Of a stretch of DNA of 64,000 nt, positions 33,249-41,492 are shown piece after piece; positions within the stretch are counted from its first letter, which is position 1; the number at the start of each line of letters is the position of its first letter. The position numbers were made by a program, and so were the translations under genes. Under the pieces are notes generated by a model. The model had not been told where the DNA came from, made no database searches, and worked only from the letters and a program-made list of their open reading frames with translations. The DNA is from Mordavella massiliensis. GTDB lineage: Bacteria > Bacillota > Clostridia > Lachnospirales > Lachnospiraceae. The DNA lies in assembly GCF_016902415.1 (NCBI RefSeq), contig NZ_JACJLV010000011.1, positions 1 to 64,000 on the forward strand. The letters are read 5' to 3'.

Positions 33249-34568
33249 ATGGCATTGTTAACATTTAAAGGTGGAATTCATCCTGACGACGGCAAAGAGC
33301 TGGCGAAGCATAAAGAGATCGTTGAGCTGAAGCCGAAGGGGGATCTTGTCTACCCGGTATCCCAGCACATCGGCGCGCCCGCAAAGCCGGTTGTGGAAAA
33401 GGGAGATCATGTTTTGAAAGGGCAGATGATCGCAGAAGCAGGCGGTTTTGTGTCTGCTCCTGTTTATGCGTCTGTTTCCGGGACAGTGAAATCCATTGCC
33501 CCGCACCTGAACCCTACGGGCGGAACAGTCAACAGTATCATCGTGGAGAACGATGGAGAATATGAAGAAGTAGAATATCCGGAGGTAAAGCCTCTGGAGG
33601 AGATGACAAAAGAAGAGATTCTGGAGACCATTGGAAATGCCGGTATCGTCGGCATGGGCGGCGCCGGATTCCCGACCAGAGTCAAGCTCTCTCCAAAGGA
33701 GCCGGACAAGATCGACTATGTGATCGCAAACTGTGCAGAATGTGAGCCTTATATCACGGCAGACTACCGCACCATGCTGGAGATGCCGGAGAAGCTGGTG
33801 GGCGGTATGAAGATCGTCCTGAAGCTTTTTGATAACGCGAAGGGAATCTTCGGCGTGGAGGACAATAAGCCGGATTGTATCGCAAAGCTGAAAGAACTGA
33901 CCAAGGACGAGCCGAGAATGGAAGTCCTGGCCTTAAAGACCAAGTATCCTCAGGGCGGTGAGCGTCAGCTCATTTACGCCACTACCGGACGGGCGATCAA
34001 TTCCGCCATGCTTCCGGCAGACGCAGGATGTGTGGTAGACAACGTGGCTACGATGGTCAGCATCTACCAGGCGGTAGCGGAAGGAAAGCCTTCCATGGAG
34101 CGTATCGTGACGGTAAGCGGCGACGCGGTCAATGAACCGGGCAACTTCAAGGTGCCTTTTGGCATCAGTCATGCGGAACTGGTAGAGGCGGCAGGCGGTT
34201 TCAAGACGGAACCGGAAAAGCTGATCTCCGGCGGACCGATGATGGGATTTGCCATGGTATCACTGGATGTGCCGGTGACAAAAACGTCTTCTTCCATCCT
34301 TGGATTTACAAAGGATGAGGTGGCAAAGTTTGAACCGACGGCATGTATCAACTGCGGACGCTGCGTAGAAGCCTGTCCGAGCCGGCTGATCCCGTCCAGA
34401 CTGGCAGATTACGCAGAGCATCATGATGAAGAGAAGTTCGTGGCGCACGAAGGGCTTGAATGTATGGAGTGCGGCTCCTGCAGTTATGTCTGCCCGGCGA
34501 AGCGCCAGCTGAAGCAGGCGATCGGTTCTATGAGAAAGATTGCACTTGCAAACCGCAAGAAAAAATAA
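33249..34568 (+). CDS. rnfC: Rnf electron transport complex subunit C
   Basis: Peripheral subunit that holds NADH- and FMN-binding elements plus two [4Fe-4S] clusters. The 439 residues show the N-terminal RnfC barrel-sandwich (GGIHPDDGKELAKHKEI), the nucleotide-binding GNAGIVGMGGAGFPT, and two ferredoxin motifs near the C terminus: CINCGRCVEACP and CMECGSCSYVCP. First gene of a complete six-gene operon with small gaps, in the order C-D-G-E-A-B used by Clostridia. Confidence 0.97.
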   Translation: MALLTFKGGIHPDDGKELAKHKEIVELKPKGDLVYPVSQHIGAPAKPVVEKGDHVLKGQMIAEAGGFVSAPVYASVSGTVKSIAPHLNPTGGTVNSIIVENDGEYEEVEYPEVKPLEEMTKEEILETIGNAGIVGMGGAGFPTRVKLSPKEPDKIDYVIANCAECEPYITADYRTMLEMPEKLVGGMKIVLKLFDNAKGIFGVEDNKPDCIAKLKELTKDEPRMEVLALKTKYPQGGERQLIYATTGRAINSAMLPADAGCVVDNVATMVSIYQAVAEGKPSMERIVTVSGDAVNEPGNFKVPFGISHAELVEAAGGFKTEPEKLISGGPMMGFAMVSLDVPVTKTSSSILGFTKDEVAKFEPTACINCGRCVEACPSRLIPSRLADYAEHHDEEKFVAHEGLECMECGSCSYVCPAKRQLKQAIGSMRKIALANRKKK

Positions 34569-34601
34569 GAAAAAGAATGAAGAGGAAGAGGTGAACCAAA
34601 C

Positions 34602-35558
34602 GTGAGTGAGATCAAATTAAAAGTATCGTCTTCACCACATATCCGTTCCAAAATAACCTCAGGCAATATTATGCTCATGGTAACCATCGCACTGTTGCCG
34701 TCAGCCGTTTTTGGGGTATGGAACTTCGGACTGTCAGCGCTTATTATGCTGATCAGCACAGTAGCCGCCGCGGTCCTGACTGAGTACATCTATGAAAAAC
34801 TGATGCATAAAAAAGTAACAGTAGGAGATTTCAGTGCTGTTGTAACAGGTCTTCTGCTGGGACTGAACATGCCGCCTTCAGCTCCCTGGTGGATGGGCGC
34901 TCTGGGAAGTGTGTTCGGTATCCTGATCGTAAAGCAGCTTTTCGGAGGACTGGGACAGAACTTTATGAACCCGGCTCTTGGAGCAAGATGCTTCCTGCTT
35001 TTATCTTTTACCGGTCCGATGACCAGCTTCGTCTATGACGGAGTGACAGGTCCGACTCCCCTTGCCTATGTGAAGGAAGGAGCCATGGACCAGATCAATA
35101 CGCTGGATATGATGATCGGTACGATCCCCGGAACCATCGGTGAGACCTCCGTGATCGCCATCATCATCGGAGCGATCTTCCTGATCCTGATGGGAGTGAT
35201 CGACCTTCGGATCCCCGGCACCTACATTGTAACCTTCGTGATCTTTGTCGGGATCTTCGGCCATGTGGCACATCCGGAGATCGGATTTTTCGATCCCCAG
35301 TACATCACCGCTCACCTGTGCGGCGGCGGTCTGATGCTGGGCGCGTGGTTTATGGCAACAGATTATGTTACCTCCCCGATCACGCCGAGAGGGCAGATCG
35401 TATATGGTATCATACTTGGCGTTCTGACCGGACTGTTCCGTATCTTCGGCGGATCCGCAGAAGGCGTTTCCTACGCGATCATCATCAGTAACCTTCTGGT
35501 TCCGCTGATCGAGAAGGTTACTCTTCCAAAACCATTTGGTAAAGGAGGAGAAAAATAA
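34602..35558 (+). CDS. rnfD: Rnf complex subunit D
   Basis: Membrane subunit that carries covalent FMN and takes part in Na+/H+ translocation. 318 residues, about nine membrane segments, GTG start at 34602. The flavinylation motif lies at DGVTGPTPLA, so the expected FMN-threonine is T152. The motif reads TGPT rather than the usual S/T-G-A-T. Its stop codon overlaps the rnfG start by one base. Confidence 0.95.
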   Translation: MSEIKLKVSSSPHIRSKITSGNIMLMVTIALLPSAVFGVWNFGLSALIMLISTVAAAVLTEYIYEKLMHKKVTVGDFSAVVTGLLLGLNMPPSAPWWMGALGSVFGILIVKQLFGGLGQNFMNPALGARCFLLLSFTGPMTSFVYDGVTGPTPLAYVKEGAMDQINTLDMMIGTIPGTIGETSVIAIIIGAIFLILMGVIDLRIPGTYIVTFVIFVGIFGHVAHPEIGFFDPQYITAHLCGGGLMLGAWFMATDYVTSPITPRGQIVYGIILGVLTGLFRIFGGSAEGVSYAIIISNLLVPLIEKVTLPKPFGKGGEK

Positions 35559-36142
35559 TGAATAAGATCATCAAAAATACTATCATACTTACGGTGATCA
35601 CGCTGGTTTCCGGTCTCTTACTGGGATTGGCTTATGAGGTCACCAAAGATCCCATCGCCCAGTCTGAGGAAAATGCGAAAAGAGAGGCATGGCAGGCAGT
35701 ATTCCCGGATGCTTCCGAAGATGCGTTTGAGCAGATAGATGTGGACCAGGATATTGCGGCTTCCGTGATAAAGGATCTGGGAATCTCCGCAACGATCGAT
35801 GAAGTCTGCACTGTGGACGGCGGAGACACCGGATATGTGATCACTGCTACAGACGGCGAAGGCTACGGCGGAGATATCCAGGTGACTGTGGGGATCACGG
35901 CAGACGGAACCGTCAGCGGCGTATCCTTCCTGTCCATCAGCGAAACTGCCGGCCTTGGCATGAAGGCGACGGAGCCCTCCTTCTATGAGCAGTATGTAGG
36001 CGTACAGGCAGAGCAGTTCTATGTATCAAAAGACGGCGGCCAGGGCGAGCCGATTGACGCGTTAAGCGGAGCCACCATCACAACCAGGGCAGTGACCGGC
36101 GCGGTAAATGCGGCGCTTGGTTATTTCCAGAATGCGTTTTAG
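35558..36142 (+). CDS. rnfG: Rnf complex subunit G
   Basis: Single-span subunit (helix about 8-26) with a large extracytoplasmic FMN-binding domain. The covalent FMN motif SGAT is at residues 170-173 (DALSGATITT), with T173 the expected acceptor, modified by ApbE, whose gene lies at the end of this cluster. The stretch SISETAGLGMKATEPSF is the other conserved part of the domain. 194 residues, normal length. Confidence 0.95.
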   Translation: MNKIIKNTIILTVITLVSGLLLGLAYEVTKDPIAQSEENAKREAWQAVFPDASEDAFEQIDVDQDIAASVIKDLGISATIDEVCTVDGGDTGYVITATDGEGYGGDIQVTVGITADGTVSGVSFLSISETAGLGMKATEPSFYEQYVGVQAEQFYVSKDGGQGEPIDALSGATITTRAVTGAVNAALGYFQNAF

Positions 36143-36153
36143 GAGGTGCTTCG

Positions 36154-36870
36154 ATGAATTCATGTTTTGAAAGATTAAAAAATGGTTTGATAGATGAGAA
36201 CCCGATCTTCGTTCTCCTGTTAGGTATGTGTCCCACGCTTGCGGTCACAACCTCAGCAGTGAACGGTGTCGGCATGGGACTTTCTACAACAGCGGTTCTG
36301 GTTATGTCCAATATGCTGATCTCCATGCTGCGTAAGATCATTCCGGATTCTGTCCGGATGCCGGCCTTTATCGTGGTCGTTGCTTCTTTCGTAACGATCG
36401 TGGACTTCCTGATGGAAGGTTTTACACCGGCTCTTTATGATTCACTGGGATTATATATCCCGCTGATCGTTGTAAACTGTATCATTCTTGGACGTGCAGA
36501 GAGCTATGCTTCCAAGAATCCGGTGCTTCCGTCCATCTTTGACGGCCTTGGCATGGGACTTGGATTTACCGTGGCTCTGATCGCCATCGGTCTGGTCCGC
36601 GAGATCATCGGTGCAGGCCAGGCGTTCGGCTATCAGCTTCTGCCGCTTGCAGATGAAGCTGCAGGAAAAGGCGGATACGTTCCGGTGACCATCTTTATCC
36701 TGGCGCCCGGTGCATTCCTGGTACTGGCTGTGCTGGCTGCGATCCAGAACAAGGTAAAGATCAATCTGGAAAAGAAGGGCAAGGATGCTTCCAAGATCCA
36801 GTCCGGATGCGGCGGCGACTGCGCGGCCTGCGGCGGATGTGCATCTACGTCCGGTAATGGGAAAGAATAG
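36154..36870 (+). CDS. rnfE: Rnf complex subunit E with a Cys-rich C-terminal tail
   Basis: Membrane subunit, about six helices, paired with RnfA in the inverted-topology RnfA/E core that holds a shared iron centre. The core motifs NPIFVLLLGMCPTLAVTT and YIPLIVVNCIILGRAE are intact. The 238-residue protein ends in a hydrophilic tail (about 210-238) with the pattern C-x3-C-x2-C-x2-C (CGGDCAACGGC). Most RnfE proteins stop near the last membrane helix. AGGAGG upstream of the ATG; rnfA follows 11 bases later. Confidence 0.95.
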   Translation: MNSCFERLKNGLIDENPIFVLLLGMCPTLAVTTSAVNGVGMGLSTTAVLVMSNMLISMLRKIIPDSVRMPAFIVVVASFVTIVDFLMEGFTPALYDSLGLYIPLIVVNCIILGRAESYASKNPVLPSIFDGLGMGLGFTVALIAIGLVREIIGAGQAFGYQLLPLADEAAGKGGYVPVTIFILAPGAFLVLAVLAAIQNKVKINLEKKGKDASKIQSGCGGDCAACGGCASTSGNGKE

Positions 36871-36881
36871 GAGGAGGAAAA

Positions 36882-37457
36882 ATGGGAGATTTGATTTTAA
36901 TTGCAGTCGGTTCTGCACTTGTAAGTAATGTCGTGCTCAGCCAGTTCCTCGGAATCTGTTCCTTCCTTGGCGTATCCAAAAAGACAGAGACCGCCGTTGG
37001 AATGGGCGGAGCGGTTATCTTTGTTATCACGCTGGCATCCCTGGTGGCCGGACTGTTGTATCAGTTTATTTTACAGCCTCTGGGATTTGATTATCTGAAT
37101 ACGATCGTATTTATCCTGGTCATTGCGGCCCTGGTACAGATCGTAGAAATGTTCCTGAAAAAATTTGTTCCGTCTCTTTACAATGCGCTGGGCGTTTATC
37201 TGCCGCTGATCACCACCAACTGTGCGGTGCTTGGCGTGGCGCTGAACAACGTGCAGGATGAATACAACATCCTGGAGAGCGTGGTAAACGGATTTGCCAC
37301 AGGCGTCGGCTATCTGATCGCTATCGTGCTGCTGGCAGGCATCCGTGAAAAAATGGAATACAATGACATTCCGGAATCCTTTAAGGGAATACCGATCGTG
37401 CTGGTAACATCTACGCTGATGGCGATCGCGTTCTTTGGATTCTCCGGACTGATATAG
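36882..37457 (+). CDS. rnfA: Rnf complex subunit A
   Basis: Six-helix membrane subunit of 191 residues, partner of RnfE. Conserved VLSQFLGICSFLGVS at the N terminus contains the cysteine that helps bind the intramembrane iron cluster, and YLPLITTNCAVLGVAL holds the second conserved cysteine. Length and motifs are normal. GGAGGAGG lies before the start; rnfB follows after 13 bases. Confidence 0.96.
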   Translation: MGDLILIAVGSALVSNVVLSQFLGICSFLGVSKKTETAVGMGGAVIFVITLASLVAGLLYQFILQPLGFDYLNTIVFILVIAALVQIVEMFLKKFVPSLYNALGVYLPLITTNCAVLGVALNNVQDEYNILESVVNGFATGVGYLIAIVLLAGIREKMEYNDIPESFKGIPIVLVTSTLMAIAFFGFSGLI

Positions 37458-37470
37458 GAGGAAGAGAAGT

Positions 37471-38262
37471 ATGAGTATAACAGGTATTATTCTGGCTGCA
37501 GTCATTGTAGGCGGTACCGGATTATTCATCGGTATTTTCCTCGGACTGGCAGACAAGAAGTTTGCGGTAGAAATTGATGAAAGAGAAGAACAGATCCTGG
37601 GCGTGCTGCCGGGAAATAACTGCGGCGGCTGCGGCTATCCGGGATGTTCCGGTCTGGCGGCTGCCATCGCGGCCGGAGAAGCGCCGGTGAACGCCTGCCC
37701 GGTAGGCGGAGCGCCGGTAGCGGCAAAGGTTGGAGAGATCATGGGCGTTGACGCCGGAGAGCAGGTAAAGGAAGTGGCATTTGTCAAATGTGCCGGAACC
37801 TGCGAGGTGGCAAAACAGACCTATGAGTATGAAGGACTTCATGACTGTATCATGATCAATATGATGCAGACAAACGGACCCAAAGGCTGCAAGTACGGCT
37901 GTCTTGGCGAGGGCTCCTGTGTACAGGCCTGTCAGTTTGACGCGATCCACGTAGTGGACGGCGTGGCAGTTGTAGATAAGGACGCCTGCAAGGCCTGCGG
38001 CAAATGTATTGACGTCTGCCCGAGACATCTGATCGAACTGGTACCTTATGAGCAGAAACATCTGGTACAGTGCAGTTCCAAAGATAAGGGCAAAGACGTA
38101 ATGAGCGTCTGCTCCGTGGGATGTATCGGATGTAAGATGTGCGAGAAGGTCTGCCAGTTTGACGCAGTTAAAGTGGTAGATAATATTGCTCACATCGATC
38201 CTGAGAAATGTACCGGATGCGGCGCCTGCGCTGAAAAGTGTCCGAAGAAGATCATTATGTAA
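37471..38262 (+). CDS. rnfB: Rnf complex subunit B
   Basis: Ferredoxin-interacting subunit, probable entry point for electrons. 263 residues: an N-terminal membrane helix (about 3-25), a 4Fe-4S domain CGGCGYPGC with a later cysteine in CP, and a chain of ferredoxin motifs in the C-terminal half (CKYGC-x5-CVQAC, CKACGKCIDVCP, CIGCKMCEKVC, CTGCGACAEKCP). This many clusters is typical of clostridial RnfB. Last rnf structural gene. Confidence 0.96.
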   Translation: MSITGIILAAVIVGGTGLFIGIFLGLADKKFAVEIDEREEQILGVLPGNNCGGCGYPGCSGLAAAIAAGEAPVNACPVGGAPVAAKVGEIMGVDAGEQVKEVAFVKCAGTCEVAKQTYEYEGLHDCIMINMMQTNGPKGCKYGCLGEGSCVQACQFDAIHVVDGVAVVDKDACKACGKCIDVCPRHLIELVPYEQKHLVQCSSKDKGKDVMSVCSVGCIGCKMCEKVCQFDAVKVVDNIAHIDPEKCTGCGACAEKCPKKIIM

Positions 38263-38297
38263 ATATCGGAAAGAGAATGGAGAGGGGGTTCCCGTTT

Positions 38298-38765
38298 ATG
38301 AATGAGAATCTTGATAACAAGTACAGCCCGGAAAATGCGGAGCATACAGAGAATGCAGAGAACCGGCAGTATACAGATCCCAATGCCGGGGCAGAGCAGA
38401 ACCAGTATCAGGGAAATTATTACTATGACGCTGGTCCGGATCCGGCAAATCAGCAGTATCAGCAGAACTATCAGTATCAGCAGCCCTATCAGCAGTATCA
38501 GCAGAACTATCAGCCCGGATATGATCCGGGAATGGATCAGAAGCCGCTGAGTATGGGAGAGTGGATCCTGACGATCCTGGTTATGATGATCCCCTGTGTG
38601 GGCCTGATCCTTTATCTGATCTGGGCTTTTGGAAAAACGGGAAATGTGAACCGCAGAAACTACTGCCGGGCTTATCTGATCATCTATGTAGTGATCCTTG
38701 CGATCTCCATCGCTTTTATGGCGATTTTCGGGGCCGCAGTATTTTCCGTAGGAACAACCTATTAG
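38298..38765 (+). CDS. Q/Y-rich small membrane protein downstream of rnfB
   Basis: 155 residues. The first ~85 are hydrophilic and low-complexity, with repeated QYQQNYQ-like units and acidic/Asn-rich sequence. Two membrane helices follow at about 88-111 and 125-148. Family not recognised beyond general similarity to small two-helix membrane proteins with disordered Pro/Gln/Tyr N-termini found in Gram-positive bacteria. ATG at 38298 has AGAGGGGG upstream; an ATG at 38277 is possible. It begins 35 bases after rnfB and ends before a terminator, so it is probably co-transcribed with rnf. Confidence 0.7.
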   Translation: MNENLDNKYSPENAEHTENAENRQYTDPNAGAEQNQYQGNYYYDAGPDPANQQYQQNYQYQQPYQQYQQNYQPGYDPGMDQKPLSMGEWILTILVMMIPCVGLILYLIWAFGKTGNVNRRNYCRAYLIIYVVILAISIAFMAIFGAAVFSVGTTY

Positions 38766-38786
38766 AAACAAAAATAAGAACCCAAA

Positions 38787-38864
38787 AAGAGACATCCTGT
38801 ATCATGGGTGAGGGTAATGAAAGTGCCTTTTATTTTTACCATGATCCGGAATGTCTCTTCTTTT
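38787..38864. terminator. Bidirectional terminator between the rnf unit and apbE
   Basis: Nested hairpin: AAGAGACAT (38787-38795) with ATGTCTCTT (38851-38859), and inside it ATCATGG (38801-38807) with CCATGAT (38839-38845). A T-run follows on the plus strand (CTTTTTT) and an A-run precedes it, so it can serve both convergent genes. Confidence 0.75.
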
Positions 38865-38880
38865 TTATTATAACAGATAA

Positions 38881-39867
38881 TTATTGTTTGTGTTGAAAAT
38901 TTTTTGAGTAGTGGATCTCATTATCATTTGTGATAAATACGGCGTCTACATTGTCCAGCTGGTTCACCAGGTTCATGCCTTTTTCATAGCCGAGCAGGAA
39001 GCAGGTGGTGCTTAATGCGTCTGCGGTCAGCGAAGAATCGGTAATAATGGACACACTGTAGAGACTGTTCTCACAGGGGGATCCGGTTGCAGGATCCAGA
39101 ATGTGATGGTAGATCTTTCCATCCTGTTCAAAATACCGCTGGTAGATGCCGGAGGTTACGATCGACTTATTGGAAAGCTTTACGGAAGTAATAGGCGTTC
39201 CGCTTTCGTCAAAGGGTTTCTGGATCCCGATGTTGTAATCGGTGCCATCCGGCTTGGAGCCCATGGCTACGATATTTCCTCCAAGATCGATCATGGCGTG
39301 GTCAATGCCTTCCTCTTCCAGATAATCTCTGACCCGGTCGGCAATGTAGCCTTTGGCGATGGCGCCCACGTCCAGTTTGGCCTGCGGATCCAGGAGCCGG
39401 ACAGTATTGTCCCGGATCAGGATATTTTCATAGTTGACATGGCTTACCGCATCTGCGATGGCGGCAGCGTCAGGAACGGCCGGCGCATCGGACTTAAAAT
39501 CCCAGAGCGCGGATACAGAACCGATGGTAATATCAAAGGCGCCGTCTGACATCTCGCTGTAATAGATGCCTTTCTGGATCAGCTTGATGGTCTCCTTGGA
39601 AACCTCTACGGCCGCGCCTCCCGCATTGTTGATCATAGAGATCTCGCTGTTTTCATTGGTTCTGGAAAACATGGCGTCATATTTTTTACAGAGCTCTTCG
39701 CACCCTTTCAGGACGGATTCATCTGCTGCGTCATAGATCCGGATATTCACTACCGTATCAAACAAAGTATCCGTATAGACCTGATCCCGTTTGGCGGACA
39801 GGCCGGAACAGCCGGACAGCAGGAGCGCAGAGGCGGCGAGCAGTGCTGTTATCTTCTTGTATCCCAT
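38881..39867 (-). CDS. apbE: FAD:protein FMN transferase (ApbE), lipoprotein
   Basis: Attaches FMN from FAD to threonines of extracytoplasmic flavoproteins such as RnfG and RnfD. 328 residues with a lipoprotein signal (ALLLSGC, lipidated Cys about residue 18), so it is anchored outside the membrane, where its substrates are. Motifs: DGAFDITIGS in the N-terminal half, KLDVGAIAKGYIADRV and the Mg-binding TADALSTTCFLLG. ATG at 39867 follows GAGGTG. Convergent to the rnf operon and divergent from the NusG-domain gene. Confidence 0.94.
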   Translation of the reverse strand: MGYKKITALLAASALLLSGCSGLSAKRDQVYTDTLFDTVVNIRIYDAADESVLKGCEELCKKYDAMFSRTNENSEISMINNAGGAAVEVSKETIKLIQKGIYYSEMSDGAFDITIGSVSALWDFKSDAPAVPDAAAIADAVSHVNYENILIRDNTVRLLDPQAKLDVGAIAKGYIADRVRDYLEEEGIDHAMIDLGGNIVAMGSKPDGTDYNIGIQKPFDESGTPITSVKLSNKSIVTSGIYQRYFEQDGKIYHHILDPATGSPCENSLYSVSIITDSSLTADALSTTCFLLGYEKGMNLVNQLDNVDAVFITNDNEIHYSKNFQHKQ

Positions 39868-39898
39868 AATACACCTCATTTTTATTTTTATCATTGCT

Positions 39899-39927
39899 AT
39901 TATAGCATGACATATAGTTGAAGGCAA
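39899..39927 (-). promoter_or_regulatory. Promoter of apbE
   Basis: Minus strand TTGCCT (39922-39927), 17-base spacer, TATAAT (39899-39904). Its -35 overlaps the -35 of the divergent promoter by two bases. Confidence 0.65.
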
Positions 39928-39946
39928 AGATTTGTTGTGTTAAAAT
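39918..39946 (+). promoter_or_regulatory. Promoter of the NusG-domain/HepT-like genes
   Basis: TTGAAG (39918-39923), 17-base spacer, TAAAAT (39941-39946), about 31 bases upstream of the start codon. Overlaps the divergent apbE promoter, so both genes may be regulated together or compete for polymerase. Confidence 0.6.
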
Positions 39947-39977
39947 AGTGGCTAGAGAAAAAATGAGGTACATGCGC

Positions 39978-40349
39978 ATGAAGATAAACTTAGAAAAAAA
40001 AGATAAACGACTGATCGTGGTGATCGTCTGTATCGCCTTTCTGGCGCTGCTTGCCCATCTGGTCATCGGCACGGACGGAGCGGGGAAAGTGACGGTAAAA
40101 GTGAACGGAGAGTTAAAAGGAACTTACAGTCTTGCAGAAGATCAGGAGATTGAGATCAACGGGGGAACGAACATCCTGCAGATCAAAAATGGAAGGGCGG
40201 ATATGACAGAGGCAGACTGCCCGGATCAGCTCTGCGTGAATCAGAGGGCGGTTTCCCGGCAGGGGGAAAGCATCATCTGTCTTCCCAATAAGGTGATCGT
40301 AGAAGTGGAGAGCAGCGAGAGCAGTGAACTGGACGCTGTGACCAACTAG
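39978..40349 (+). CDS. NusG domain II-containing protein (membrane-anchored)
   Basis: 124 residues: one membrane helix (about 12-31) then a small soluble beta domain. The ADCPDQLCVNQ motif followed by IICLPNKVIVEV is the hallmark of the NusG_II family. Such proteins are common next to apbE and rnf-like or extracellular-electron-transfer genes in Firmicutes, although their precise role is not known to me. ATG at 39978 is preferred because GAGGT lies 8 bases before it; earlier in-frame ATGs are too close. Confidence 0.85.
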   Translation: MKINLEKKDKRLIVVIVCIAFLALLAHLVIGTDGAGKVTVKVNGELKGTYSLAEDQEIEINGGTNILQIKNGRADMTEADCPDQLCVNQRAVSRQGESIICLPNKVIVEVESSESSELDAVTN

Positions 40350-40363
40350 GAGGAAGAAGAAGG

Positions 40364-40855
40364 TTGAAGAGCAGAGTTGCTTATTTTGGCGTGTTTACGG
40401 CGCTTGCGCTGATATTCAGCTATGTGGAATCCCTGATTCCCTTTCAGATGGGGATCCCGGGGGTAAAGCTGGGACTTGCGAACCTGATCATCGTAGTGGC
40501 TCTCTATAAGATGGATCTGAGAGAAACCTATCTGTTGTCGGTGACCAGGGTCGTGCTGTCTGGCTTTTTATTTGGAAATTATTTCAGTATCATCTATAGT
40601 CTGGCCGGAGGCCTTCTCAGCCTGACTGTCATGGCATGTTTAAAGAAGCGGGGCGGGTTCAGCGTGATGGGGATCAGCGTTGCCGGCGGCGTGTTTCATA
40701 ATGTCGGGCAGCTTGTGGTGGCAATGCTGGTGGTCGAGACTTACAGTGTCATGTATTATCTTCCGGTGCTTCTGATCGCCGGACTGGTCACAGGATTTCT
40801 GATCGGGCTTGTTTCCAATGAGATGATAAAAAGACTGGTAAATATACAGATGTAG
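40364..40855 (+). CDS. Gx transporter / heptaprenyl diphosphate synthase component I-like membrane protein
   Basis: 163 residues with about five membrane helices and little else. The pattern FSYVESLIPFQMGIPGVKLGLANL matches the Hpre_diP_synt_I family, originally named from a prenyltransferase subunit but structurally like ECF-type S components. It begins with TTG at 40364 behind AGGAGGAAG. It forms a unit with the NusG-domain gene, an arrangement often seen near rnf/apbE. Actual substrate or role is not established. Confidence 0.82.
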   Translation: MKSRVAYFGVFTALALIFSYVESLIPFQMGIPGVKLGLANLIIVVALYKMDLRETYLLSVTRVVLSGFLFGNYFSIIYSLAGGLLSLTVMACLKKRGGFSVMGISVAGGVFHNVGQLVVAMLVVETYSVMYYLPVLLIAGLVTGFLIGLVSNEMIKRLVNIQM

Positions 40856-40863
40856 GAGGAGCT

Positions 40864-41478
40864 ATGATTTCATATATCAGGGGTACCCTTGCGGCTTTTG
40901 AAGAGGATAAAGTGATCGTGGATGTGGGAGGCGTCGGTTACGGGATCTATATGTCCGGGCAGGATATGGGCCGTCTTCCGGGCGTCGGAAGCGAGGTAAA
41001 GATCCACACGTATCTGAATGTGAAAGAGGACGCGATGCAGCTATATGGCTTTCTGACACGGGACGCCCTGCAGGTGTTCCGTCTGCTGATCGGAGTCAGC
41101 GGCATCGGGCCTAAAGGAGGGCTTGGCATTCTTTCTGCCCTGACGCCGGATGATCTGCGGTTTGCGGTGATGGCAGGGGATGTAAAAGCGATCTCTGCAG
41201 CGCCGGGGATCGGGAAGAAGACGGCAGAGAAGCTGATCCTGGAATTAAAGGATAAACTGCATCTGGAAGATGCTCTGGAGCATGCAGTCATGGAGGATTC
41301 CGGTCCGGCAGCGGCTCCGGGACATATGGGAGACGCGCAGACGGACGCAGTCCAGGCGTTGGTGGCGTTGGGCTATGGCAGCACCGAGGCGTTAAAGGCG
41401 GTGCGCCAGGTAGAGTGGACCGACGGGATGGACGCAGAAGACCTGTTGAAGCAGGCTTTGAAATACATGGTATTTTAG
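40864..41478 (+). CDS. ruvA: Holliday junction branch migration protein RuvA
   Basis: Binds four-way junctions and loads RuvB. 204 residues: N-terminal OB fold (MISYIRGTLAAFEEDKVIVD), the two helix-hairpin-helix motifs (VSGIGPKGGLGILS and APGIGKKTAEKLILELK) and the C-terminal RuvB-contact domain (VQALVALGYGSTEALKAV). Starts 9 bases after the HepT-like gene and is followed by ruvB after 14 bases; no ruvC is adjacent, as usual in Firmicutes. Confidence 0.97.
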   Translation: MISYIRGTLAAFEEDKVIVDVGGVGYGIYMSGQDMGRLPGVGSEVKIHTYLNVKEDAMQLYGFLTRDALQVFRLLIGVSGIGPKGGLGILSALTPDDLRFAVMAGDVKAISAAPGIGKKTAEKLILELKDKLHLEDALEHAVMEDSGPAAAPGHMGDAQTDAVQALVALGYGSTEALKAVRQVEWTDGMDAEDLLKQALKYMVF

Positions 41479-41492
41479 CATAAGGAGCAGGT

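Noticed and set aside
38400-38520. Short-repeat run that might be a CRISPR or VNTR
   Set aside because: The CAGTATCAGCAG-like repeats are in frame and encode the Q/Y-rich N terminus; there are no spacers. It is coding low-complexity sequence.
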